64,000 bases of DNA from NCBI RefSeq assembly GCF_019038595.1, contig NZ_JAHOPF010000001.1, positions 186,001-250,000 of the forward strand. Reading direction: 5' to 3'. Made by a program: the position numbers and the translations under genes. The notes under the pieces are model-generated. The model made no database searches and was not told the DNA's origin. It was given only the letters and a program-made list of their open reading frames with translations. This document shows positions 1 through 6,544 of the stretch, in pieces; within the stretch, counting starts at the first letter, position 1, and every line of letters starts with the position of its first letter. This DNA is from Kaistella soli. GTDB lineage: Bacteria > Bacteroidota > Bacteroidia > Flavobacteriales > Weeksellaceae.

Positions 1-58
1 CATCGACGACGCCAAGGCAAAAGAAGAGGCGAAGAAACCGAAAAGGGTAAGAAAATAG
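1..58 (+). CDS. 3' end of an unidentified gene (partial)
   Basis: An open frame enters from the window edge (first whole codon at base 2) and stops at TAG 56-58. It encodes a very basic tail ending in EAKKPKRVRK. A strong hairpin terminator follows, so this is the end of a real transcript. Too little is present to name the protein. OstA/LptD-like proteins with a basic tail can precede this aminotransferase in related genomes, but that is only a guess from memory. Confidence 0.6.
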   Translation, partial: IDDAKAKEEAKKPKRVRK

Positions 59-107
59 AACGTTCCGGAGAATTAATGAGTATCGGAAAATACAAGAAAA
101 AACAGAG

Positions 108-134
108 GCGTTCCGTAGGAACGCTATCTTTTTT
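108..134 (+). terminator. Rho-independent terminator
   Basis: A perfect 7-bp stem, GCGTTCC/GGAACGC, with a 3-nt loop is followed by a T-rich tract. It ends the partial upstream gene and lies just before the aminotransferase start. Confidence 0.85.
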
Positions 135-155
135 AAATTCAAAAATTATATAAAA

Positions 156-1331
156 ATGCAAGCTGATTTTTTTAAGTACCAGGCTAAAACCACACAGTTC
201 GCCGCAGGCTTCGAAGTGGAAAAAGCCGAGGGAAGTTACATCTACGGAAAAGACGGAAGAAGATACCTTGATTTTGTTGCCGGAGTTTCCGCCAATACTT
301 TAGGACATTCCCATCCGAAAATTGTAGAAGCTATTAAAACCCAGGCTGAAAAATATCTGCACGTCATGGTTTATGGCGAGTACGCACAGGAAATGCCTGT
401 AAAACTCTGTAAACTTTTAGCAGAGGCAACTCCGGAACCTTTGGAGGTGACCTATCTGGTGAATTCAGGTGCAGAAGCTATTGACGGGAGTTTGAAACTT
501 GCGAAAAGATATACCGGAAGAGAAGAAATTATCTCTTTTAAGAATTCTTATCACGGCAACACACATGGCGCTTTGTCGGTTTCCGGGAATGAATATCACA
601 AACGTGAGTTCCGTCCGCTTTTACCTTTGGTAAGTTTTATCGAATTTAATGAGGAAAAAGACCTGCAAAAAATTACCGATAAAACGGCATGCGTTATTCT
701 GGAAACCATTCAGGGAGCCGCAGGATTTCTTCTCCCTGAAAATAATTATCTGAAGAAACTCAAAGCCCGCTGCGAAGAGGTGGGTGCTCTGCTTATTCTC
801 GATGAAATACAGCCAGGATTCGGACGTACCGGAAAACTCTTTGCTTTCGAACATTACGGAATTGTTCCTGATATCCTCGCCATGGGTAAAGGAATGGGAG
901 GAGGCGTTCCCGTAGGAGCATTTATGAGTTCCAGAAAGATCATGGAAACGTTGTCACATTCTCCAAAACTGGGTCATATCACTACTTTTGGCGGAAACCC
1001 TCTTATTGCTGCTGCAAGTTATGCAACACTGAAAGAAGTGCTGGAAAGCGGACTGATGAATGAAGTGGAAAAGAAAGAGCAGCTCTTCCGTGAACTGCTG
1101 GTTCATCCTAAAATTAAAAACATCAACGGACGCGGATTAATGCTTGCGGTAAATCTGGGCTCACCGGAATATACGTTGAATGTCGCCAAACGATGTATGG
1201 AAAAAGGTCTGGTTGTTTTCTGGCAGCTGTACCGTAATGAATACATGAGAATTTCTCCGCCTTTAACTTTGTCTCCGGAAGAAATCCGGGAAGGATGTGA
1301 GATTATTCTGGAAGTTCTCAATGAGGACTGA
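156..1331 (+). CDS. Class III PLP-dependent aminotransferase (acetylornithine/ornithine aminotransferase-like)
   Basis: The 391-residue protein belongs to the cytoplasmic PLP class III aminotransferases (fold type I), the ArgD/GabT/ornithine aminotransferase group. Visible signatures are the PLP-phosphate loop NSGAEAIDGSLKLAKR near residue 103, the aspartate motif LILDEIQPGFGRTGKLFAFE near 214-233, and the Schiff-base lysine in AMGKGMGGG (Lys245). Full length for the family. The ATG at 156 follows an A/T-rich leader right after the upstream terminator, so it probably has its own promoter. No arginine or lysine biosynthesis genes lie nearby, so the amino donor and acceptor cannot be assigned. 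Confidence 0.9.
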   Translation: MQADFFKYQAKTTQFAAGFEVEKAEGSYIYGKDGRRYLDFVAGVSANTLGHSHPKIVEAIKTQAEKYLHVMVYGEYAQEMPVKLCKLLAEATPEPLEVTYLVNSGAEAIDGSLKLAKRYTGREEIISFKNSYHGNTHGALSVSGNEYHKREFRPLLPLVSFIEFNEEKDLQKITDKTACVILETIQGAAGFLLPENNYLKKLKARCEEVGALLILDEIQPGFGRTGKLFAFEHYGIVPDILAMGKGMGGGVPVGAFMSSRKIMETLSHSPKLGHITTFGGNPLIAAASYATLKEVLESGLMNEVEKKEQLFRELLVHPKIKNINGRGLMLAVNLGSPEYTLNVAKRCMEKGLVVFWQLYRNEYMRISPPLTLSPEEIREGCEIILEVLNED

Positions 1332-1391
1332 AAGCCTTTTTCAAAGGAAAAACTGAATAAACTTTTAGCCCCGATTGAACGGCATGTCTGA

Positions 1392-1442
1392 GCTCTTTTT
1401 TGTTGGGTTGCGGCGGTTTCGGTGCAGCCCCAAAAAAAAAGC
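1392..1442. repeat. Long imperfect hairpin (REP-like or terminator element)
   Basis: The left arm 1392-1411 (GCTC, a T-run, GTTGGGTTGC) pairs imperfectly with the right arm 1424-1442 (GCAGCCCC, an A-run, GC) around a G-rich 12-nt loop. It lies in the 249-bp gap after the aminotransferase, and the T-run/A-run arms could terminate transcription in either direction. I recall similar gagctc-T(n)...A(n)-gcgagtagtgaaagc elements scattered in Chryseobacterium genomes. No second copy was noticed in this window. Confidence 0.55.
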
Positions 1443-1580
1443 GAGTAGTGAAAGCGGGTACAGATTATGATGCAAAAATCCATGCTTCGGGCTACATGAT
1501 ATTTCGCACATTTCAGCCAATATTTTGCATATATTAAAAATTAATTTATATATTGCGACACATTAAAAAAAGGCAGAAAT

Positions 1581-1967
1581 ATGGCGAAAACGAAAGTGCA
1601 GTATGAATTTCCAATGCACTGTCAGTCGGAGATTTTATATGAATATATGGCAAGCGCAGAAGGGCTTTCTGAGTGGTTTGCTGACGAGGTTGTAGAAAAA
1701 GGCGATGATTTTTTCTTCAGCTGGAATGGCGGGCCTGCCGAAAAAGCTACGCTGATCCGTTATAAGCCTGAAAGTTTTGTGCGTTTTCGTTGGGAAGAGG
1801 ATGAAGGAACCAAAAACTTCTTCGAAATGACGATCGTAATTGATGATATTACTGAAGATTTATCACTGAATGTTACCGATTTCTGTGATGCCGGCGACGA
1901 AGATGAAAACCAGTTATACTGGGAAAACTTAATCGAAAATCTAAAAATAAAATTAGGCGCGTCTTAA
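1581..1967 (+). CDS. START-like (SRPBCC superfamily) domain protein
   Basis: A 128-residue cytoplasmic protein of the Bacteroidota START-like family, a single helix-grip domain related to AHSA1/SRPBCC proteins. The N-terminal YEFPMHCQSEILYEYMAS, the LSEWFADEV helix and the strand FRWEEDE are typical. There is no signal peptide or membrane segment. Ligand and role are unknown; the family is widely conserved in Bacteroidota. The ATG at 1581 is preceded by an A-rich leader. It runs codirectionally with, and 73 bp upstream of, the class IV aminotransferase homologue. Confidence 0.8.
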   Translation: MAKTKVQYEFPMHCQSEILYEYMASAEGLSEWFADEVVEKGDDFFFSWNGGPAEKATLIRYKPESFVRFRWEEDEGTKNFFEMTIVIDDITEDLSLNVTDFCDAGDEDENQLYWENLIENLKIKLGAS

Positions 1968-2040
1968 TTTTTTTTGAATACCGATAAACTTGATGGACGA
2001 TTTTTCGTTCATTATTTTTTTAACCTAAACTCAGCTTATT

Positions 2041-2847
2041 TTGGAACAGCAAATATTTACTTCCGAAAATTTCCAGGCCCAGAACCGCGCATTTCTTTAT
2101 GGTGATGCGGTGAAGGTTTCTTTTTTTGTCCGCAGTTCTCAGCTTATTATTGCCGAAGAATCCTATTTTTTTCTGATGGCTTCGATGCGAAAAATGAGGA
2201 TGAATATTCCGCTGACTTTTACGCTGGAATTTTTTCAGAATCTTTTTACTGAAAACGTAATTAATCAAGGTGTTTCGGACGGAATTATCCAACTTTTAAT
2301 GTACCGGAATTCCGGGGAAGAACAGTTGGAGAAGGCCGAAGTTTCCTTTTATTTTGAGGTGAAAAGCATTGATGATGTTTTAGGAATTCAGGGTGATTTT
2401 GAAATGGATTTGATTAAAGAAATCAACGTCAATACCAATCTTCTGAGTAATATCCGTGTTCATTGTCCGGAAAATATTTATGCTGGGATTTACGCGAAGG
2501 AAAATGATCTTGATGATGTTATTTTACTGAATCCCAATAAGAGAATTGCGAGAAGTATCTCCGGGAACCTGCTGTTTTTGGAAGGTGATGTGATTAAAAT
2601 TCCGAAACAGGCGGAAGGCGCCTATATTTCGCCTTTGATGGAGAATTTCGTCACTTTTGTCCATAAAAATAAACTGGCCGATGTTCAGGAAACTGAAATG
2701 ATCGCTTTCGAATCTCAGAAAGCAGAAGAAATTCTGGTAATTTCAGATGAAAAGGGAATTTTCGCCGTGACAAAAATTCGGAATAAATCGTTCGGGAAAA
2801 CCAGGTTTACAGACATGGTTGAAAAATGGAAAAGCAACTTCGTCTGA
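2041..2847 (+). CDS. Class IV aminotransferase homologue (PabC/IlvE fold), probably without the PLP lysine
   Basis: A 268-residue protein starting at TTG 2041. The C-terminal half follows the fold-type IV PLP pattern (DDVILLNPNKRIARSISGNLLF, where active enzymes have DEAILLN..G.V.E....NLF). At the position of the Schiff-base lysine (hKT.N in PabC) the sequence reads NIRVHC, so the lysine appears replaced by Arg, and the conserved Glu before SGN is Ser. It is annotated by family only. It may be a catalytically dead or repurposed homologue, and calling it aminodeoxychorismate lyase would be unsafe. It is convergent with yqgE. Confidence 0.7.
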   Translation: MEQQIFTSENFQAQNRAFLYGDAVKVSFFVRSSQLIIAEESYFFLMASMRKMRMNIPLTFTLEFFQNLFTENVINQGVSDGIIQLLMYRNSGEEQLEKAEVSFYFEVKSIDDVLGIQGDFEMDLIKEINVNTNLLSNIRVHCPENIYAGIYAKENDLDDVILLNPNKRIARSISGNLLFLEGDVIKIPKQAEGAYISPLMENFVTFVHKNKLADVQETEMIAFESQKAEEILVISDEKGIFAVTKIRNKSFGKTRFTDMVEKWKSNFV

Positions 2848-2854
2848 AATTGAC

Positions 2855-2897
2855 AAACCCGGGAAACAACTTTTAAAGAATGTCATTCACCGGGTTT
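2855..2897. terminator. Possible terminator between convergent genes
   Basis: AAACCCGG (2855-2862) is the perfect complement of CCGGGTTT (2890-2897) across a 27-nt loop, in the gap between the class IV homologue and yqgE. The loop is long and the T-run short, so this is weak. Confidence 0.35.
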
Positions 2898-2981
2898 TAG
2901 TTTTGGATGTTATGATAGTAACGGAGGATCGTATCTTTAATTATTGAGCGAATGATTAAAGTTTTGTTAAAGTTTCAATGA

Positions 2982-3530
2982 TCAGTTCATCGAAATATCT
3001 TCCGGCGCGTTGGCCCAGAGAAGAAATTCGCCGCCCAGATTCTGCATGATGTTTTTCCATAAATGATGGTCGTTAGGCAACGTATAATCCAAATTATACA
3101 CGTCCACAACCGTCCATATTTTTTTGCGGATTTCGCTTTCCAGCTGTTGCGCGGCCCAGCCGGAATAACCTGAAAATACTTTGATTTCCTCCACGGAGAT
3201 CTGTTCGCTGATGATTCCGGTAACTACACTTTCAATATCTTCGGTAAGGTAATATTCGTCATTGATTTCGGAAAAATTTTCCGTGATCTTTTTTCCTTTG
3301 TTGATGAAAAATATTTTATCATTTTCCACCGGTCCTCCTTCGTAAACATCCACCGGGAAGCCAAAAATGGTAAGCAGTCTGGCGCTCATATTGGTGTTCT
3401 TTTTATTCAGAATCAGTCCGAAAGCGCCTTCTTCGTTATGATCCACAATAAGTACCACAGAACGCGAAAAGATATCGCCGGAAATATCCGGAGTGGAAAT
3501 TAAAATTTTACCTTTGTAAGAATAATTCAT
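2982..3530 (-). CDS. YqgE/AlgH family protein
   Basis: A 182-residue YqgE/AlgH (UPF0301) protein. Family motifs are KILISTPDISGDIFSRSVVL at the N-terminus, NEEGAFGLILNK, and FSGYSGWAAQQLESEI in the second half. It is a small cytoplasmic family of unknown biochemical role. I place the start at ATG 3530 rather than 36 bp upstream, because the family begins MNYSYKGKILIS-like and because a TACATTTG -7 promoter element (3564-3571) would overlap the longer start. Divergent from pdxH. Confidence 0.9.
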   Translation of the reverse strand: MNYSYKGKILISTPDISGDIFSRSVVLIVDHNEEGAFGLILNKKNTNMSARLLTIFGFPVDVYEGGPVENDKIFFINKGKKITENFSEINDEYYLTEDIESVVTGIISEQISVEEIKVFSGYSGWAAQQLESEIRKKIWTVVDVYNLDYTLPNDHHLWKNIMQNLGGEFLLWANAPEDISMN

Positions 3531-3563
3531 CTGATAGGTGAGGCCAAATAGAAAACCTGTAAT

Positions 3564-3571
3564 CAAATGTA
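3564..3571 (-). promoter_or_regulatory. -7 element for yqgE
   Basis: TACATTTG on the minus strand fits the Bacteroidota TAnnTTTG element, about 33 bp upstream of the chosen yqgE start. No clear -33 TTTG at the usual spacing. It supports the shorter yqgE start. Confidence 0.5.
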
Positions 3572-3584
3572 ATAAAAAAAATTA

Positions 3585-4229
3585 ATGGAAAACCTTCACG
3601 ACAAAAGAAAAATTTACGAAAAATCCCAACTTCTTGAAAATCATATCAAAGAAAATCCGATGGAGCAGTTCCGGAACTGGTTTCTCGAAGCGGAAGAAAA
3701 TCCTGATGTTTCTGAAGCGAACGCGATGGCAGTTTCAACACTGGAAAATGACGGCTGTCCGCGCACAAGAATGGTTTTGCTTAAATCTTTTAACTGGGAG
3801 GGCTTCGTTTTTTATACCAATTATGAAAGCCGGAAAGGAAAAGCCATTGAAAATAATCACAAGGCATGTCTTCATTTTTTCTGGCCGAATCTGGAAAGGC
3901 AGATTATCATTAAGGCCAACTTAGAAAGAGTTGCTGAAAATTTGAGCGACGGTTATTTCTTTTCACGTCCTAAAGGCAGCCAGTTGGGAGCAGTAGTTTC
4001 TCCCCAAAGTCAGGTAATTCCGGACCGTAATTTTCTTGAAGAAAAACTGAAAGATCTTGAAAAAGAATTTGAAAATAAAGAAGTGCCGCGTCCGAAAAAC
4101 TGGGGCGGCTATCTGGCAAAACCGTACGAGATTGAATTTTGGCAGGGAAGGCCGAACCGCCTTCACGACAGGATCATCTATGAACTCCAGGAAAACTTCG
4201 ACTGGAAGATCTCGCGGCTTGCTCCTTAA
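3585..4229 (+). CDS. pdxH: Pyridoxamine/pyridoxine 5'-phosphate oxidase
   Basis: A 214-residue FMN-dependent oxidase making pyridoxal 5'-phosphate from PNP or PMP in the cytoplasm. The sequence shows RTRMVLLKSFNWEGFVFYTN (FMN and substrate contacts), SRKGKAIENN, FFWPNLERQIIIKA, the SRPKGSQLGAVVSPQSQVI segment and the C-terminal dimerisation domain WGGYLAKPYEIEFWQGRPNRLHDR with the RLHDR signature. Full length. Divergent from yqgE with a 54-bp intergenic space. The terminator at 4301-4320 is shared with the convergent HU gene. Confidence 0.96.
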   Translation: MENLHDKRKIYEKSQLLENHIKENPMEQFRNWFLEAEENPDVSEANAMAVSTLENDGCPRTRMVLLKSFNWEGFVFYTNYESRKGKAIENNHKACLHFFWPNLERQIIIKANLERVAENLSDGYFFSRPKGSQLGAVVSPQSQVIPDRNFLEEKLKDLEKEFENKEVPRPKNWGGYLAKPYEIEFWQGRPNRLHDRIIYELQENFDWKISRLAP

Positions 4230-4290
4230 AGGAAGCTTTGCAAATTCCTGAAGAAAATAAAATATTGCGGATTAAAATCAAAAGTTTAAG

Positions 4291-4325
4291 CCAAAAAAAA
4301 GCCTCATCAGTTGATGAGGCTTTAA
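4291..4325. terminator. Bidirectional terminator between pdxH and the HU gene
   Basis: The stem GCCTCATCA/TGATGAGGC (4301-4320) is perfect. An A8 run lies on the left and a short T run on the right. The A-run makes it a strong terminator for the minus-strand HU gene and a weaker one for pdxH. Confidence 0.9.
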
Positions 4326-4344
4326 AGTTAGTATAATCTAACGA

Positions 4345-4638
4345 TTATTTTTTCTTAGCACCGCCCATTACTGAATCAGCTAAATCAGCACCAGCTTTAA
4401 ATTTCGCAACTTTTTTAGCAGCAATTTTAATTGGTTTTTTAGTTGCAGGGTTAATACCTTGTCTTGCAGCTCTTTCAGCTACTGAGAAAGTACCGAAACC
4501 TACTAGAGAAACTTTTCCGTCTTTTTGCTTCAAAGTAGTTGTTACATTAGAAATGAAAGATTCAAGAGCAGCTTTAGCAGCAACTTTTGTGATGTTTGCA
4601 TCTTTTGCGATTGCGTCGATTAATTCAGACTTGTTCAT
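4345..4638 (-). CDS. HU family DNA-binding protein
   Basis: A 97-residue nucleoid-associated HU/IHF protein. It has the N-terminal helical dimerisation part (MNKSELIDAIAKDANITKVA), the VSLVGFGTFSVAERAARQG core and the DNA-minor-groove arm with INPATKKPIKIAAKKVAKFK, where the NPAT proline tip is intact. The C-terminus carries a short basic GGAKKK tail. Monocistronic, with a near-perfect Bacteroidota promoter upstream (4674-4704) and a strong terminator, as expected of a highly expressed gene. Confidence 0.97.
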   Translation of the reverse strand: MNKSELIDAIAKDANITKVAAKAALESFISNVTTTLKQKDGKVSLVGFGTFSVAERAARQGINPATKKPIKIAAKKVAKFKAGADLADSVMGGAKKK

Positions 4639-4673
4639 AATATTAATTATTTAGGTTAGTTTTATTGTTAAAG

Positions 4674-4704
4674 CAAATATAAAACAATTTTCAAATTGCG
4701 CAAA
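4674..4704 (-). promoter_or_regulatory. HU gene promoter (TTTG-N19-TATATTTG)
   Basis: On the minus strand a TTTG at 4701-4704 is followed after exactly 19 nt by TATATTTG at 4674-4681, matching the Bacteroidota -33/-7 consensus. The HU start codon lies about 35 nt downstream, giving a leader of about 30 nt. Confidence 0.8.
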
Positions 4705-5025
4705 TTTTTTAGATATATTTAATTAAAAATTGATTAAAATCTTAAATTTAACAGAAACTCATAAATCAGACTGTTGTCAATTAATCAGCGTTTGCGACTT
4801 CTAAAATTATGCCAACTCCTTTAGCTGTCGGTGTTTAATGCTTTTTAGTATTTGAAAATCATAATTGTGAATTATTGAATTTGACATCAATATTTTACCT
4901 TCATTGAGTATAATCATGCAAAAAAAGTTCATACTGCCCATTCATACTATTATTAACACAGGTTTTTTATAAATAAAGCAATCAATAAAATGTTAATAAA
5001 TTCTGTTCGTTCTGATTAAAATAAT
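4705..5025. other. Gene-free AT-rich gap between the divergent HU gene and panD
   Basis: No open frame with recognisable protein content, no RNA-gene signature and no strong hairpin was found. Only the divergent HU and panD promoters at its edges are supported. Confidence 0.6.
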
Positions 5026-5033
5026 TAAATTTG
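5026..5033 (+). promoter_or_regulatory. panD -7 element abutting the start codon
   Basis: TAAATTTG matches TAnnTTTG and ends only 4 nt before the panD ATG, which predicts transcription starting at or next to the A of ATG (a leaderless mRNA). A weak TTCTG about 20 nt upstream (5001-5005) could be the -33 box. Confidence 0.5.
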
Positions 5034-5037
5034 CGCC

Positions 5038-5388
5038 ATGCTAATTGAAGTTTTTAAATCAAAAATTCACAGAGTACGGGTAACCGAATCTGACCTTAAT
5101 TATATAGGAAGTATCACCATTGATGAAGACCTTTTGGAAGCTTCTGGAATAATGGTGGGAGAAAGGGTGTTTATTGTGAATGTGAACAATGGTGAAAGAT
5201 TTGACACTTATGCTATCAAAGGCAAACGCAAATCAGGAGAGATTTGTCTTAACGGACCTGCTGCAAGGCGTGTTCAGCGCGGAGACATTATCATTATTAT
5301 CGCTTACGCACAGATGACACCGGAAGAAGCAAAAACCTTCCAGCCGAAGATTATTTTCCCTGACGAGAAAACAAATCTTCTTACCTAA
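5038..5388 (+). CDS. panD: Aspartate 1-decarboxylase (pyruvoyl enzyme)
   Basis: A 116-residue proenzyme. It decarboxylates L-aspartate to beta-alanine for pantothenate and coenzyme A synthesis. The self-cleavage site Gly24-Ser25 sits in LNYIGSIT, where Ser25 becomes the pyruvoyl group. Other family features are Lys9 and the [20 protein letters not shown] core. Full length. A TTG-started membrane protein follows after 27 bp and may be co-transcribed. Confidence 0.96.
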   Translation: MLIEVFKSKIHRVRVTESDLNYIGSITIDEDLLEASGIMVGERVFIVNVNNGERFDTYAIKGKRKSGEICLNGPAARRVQRGDIIIIIAYAQMTPEEAKTFQPKIIFPDEKTNLLT

Positions 5389-5415
5389 TTTCTCAATAGA
5401 AAATCTACTTCAGTT

Positions 5416-6465
5416 TTGGAAGAAATCAAAAAACCCAACCCTCTGAAATCGTTCATAACGGTTGCTGTTTCTTTAGCGATCGCCGCACTTTTCATGTGGT
5501 TTGCTTTAAAAGGAATGGAATTTAGAAAAATTGCAGGATATTTCGCCAAAGCGAATTATTTCTGGGTTTTTGCTGCCTCAATCTTCGGGATTCTGGCCTA
5601 TTGGTTCCGTGCGGTCCGCTGGAATCTTTTACTTGAGCCGATGGGCTATAAAATTTCAAACGCCAACGCGTTCTGGACCATCTCTTTCGGATATTTAATG
5701 AATCTTACCATTCCCCGAAGTGGTGAGCTTGCACGCTCTACTGCGCTTTTCGGTGTGGAAAAAGTTCCTGTGGACAAATCCTTCGGAACGATTATTCTAG
5801 AAAGAGTGGTGGATCTGGTATGTATGGGCGGGTTTCTGCTTTTGACCTTGATTTTCAAATACGACGCAATACTGTCTTTTTATCAGTATGTCACAGTGGA
5901 AAAAGGAAAAACACAGCCAACGGCACCAAATAATAATCTGTATTTTTTCCTGGGAGGATTGATTATTCTCGGCATTTTATTTTTGTTGTTAAGAAAAAAC
6001 CTCCGGAAATTTACGGTCTATCAGAAAGGACTGAATTTCGCGAAAGGAATTTTCCATGGTTTGATGTCGATCTTTAAAATGAAACAAAAGGGAAAATTCA
6101 TCCTTTTATCAGTTGGCATTTGGATTTCCTATTATCTCGCTGCTTATCTGGTATGTTTTGCACTTCCGGAAACCTCTGCTTTTACCTTTGCTGACGGCTT
6201 TTTCATCATCGTTGTAGGAACATTGGGAATGATGGTTCCCGCTTCCGGCGGAATTGGGGCTTTTCATTTTGCGCTGAAGCTTGGTATCATGGCTTTATTT
6301 CTTTCTATGGGCAAGAATCCGGAAGAAGGTGGTGAAGCCGGGCTTTCTTACGCATTTATTTCCCACACAATGCAGTTGGTCATTATGATTGTAATGGGAA
6401 TTGTTTCTATTCCGATGCTTGCCAAAGCGAGAAACCAATTGCTCAAAAACCAGAACTTAAAATAA
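5416..6465 (+). CDS. YbhN/LPG-synthase transmembrane-domain family protein
   Basis: A 349-residue polytopic inner-membrane protein with about 8 hydrophobic segments. It belongs to the lysylphosphatidylglycerol synthase TM domain family (UPF0104/YbhN, flippase-like) and lacks the soluble aminoacyl-transferase domain of MprF. Family features are YWFRAVRWNLLLEPMGY, the LTIPRSGELARSTALFG segment, ILERVVDLVCMG, and GMMVPASGGIGAFHFALKLG near the C-terminus. The start is TTG 5416. The substrate is probably a lipid intermediate but is unproven. Confidence 0.85.
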   Translation: MEEIKKPNPLKSFITVAVSLAIAALFMWFALKGMEFRKIAGYFAKANYFWVFAASIFGILAYWFRAVRWNLLLEPMGYKISNANAFWTISFGYLMNLTIPRSGELARSTALFGVEKVPVDKSFGTIILERVVDLVCMGGFLLLTLIFKYDAILSFYQYVTVEKGKTQPTAPNNNLYFFLGGLIILGILFLLLRKNLRKFTVYQKGLNFAKGIFHGLMSIFKMKQKGKFILLSVGIWISYYLAAYLVCFALPETSAFTFADGFFIIVVGTLGMMVPASGGIGAFHFALKLGIMALFLSMGKNPEEGGEAGLSYAFISHTMQLVIMIVMGIVSIPMLAKARNQLLKNQNLK

Positions 6466-6471
6466 AAAAAA

Positions 6472-6521
6472 ATCTGCGTCATCTGCCAGTTGTGAAAATC
6501 TAACTGGGCGGTGACGCAGAT
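6472..6521 (-). terminator. Long composite hairpin terminator for the M3 peptidase gene
   Basis: The outer arms ATCTGCGTCA (6472-6481) and TGACGCAGAT (6512-6521) are perfectly complementary, and an inner CCAGTT/AACTGG stem continues the hairpin. An A-run at 6463-6471 becomes a U-run on the minus strand, right after the M3 peptidase stop. The arms resemble ATCTGCGTCATCTGCG-type elements common between flavobacterial genes. Confidence 0.75.
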
Positions 6522-6544
6522 GAAATATTCTTTGAGTTCAGGCT

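Noticed and set aside
1103..1483. Minus-strand frame of 126 codons over the aminotransferase end and the hairpin
   Set aside because: It lies opposite a strongly supported gene, runs through a palindromic intergenic element and shows no protein motif.
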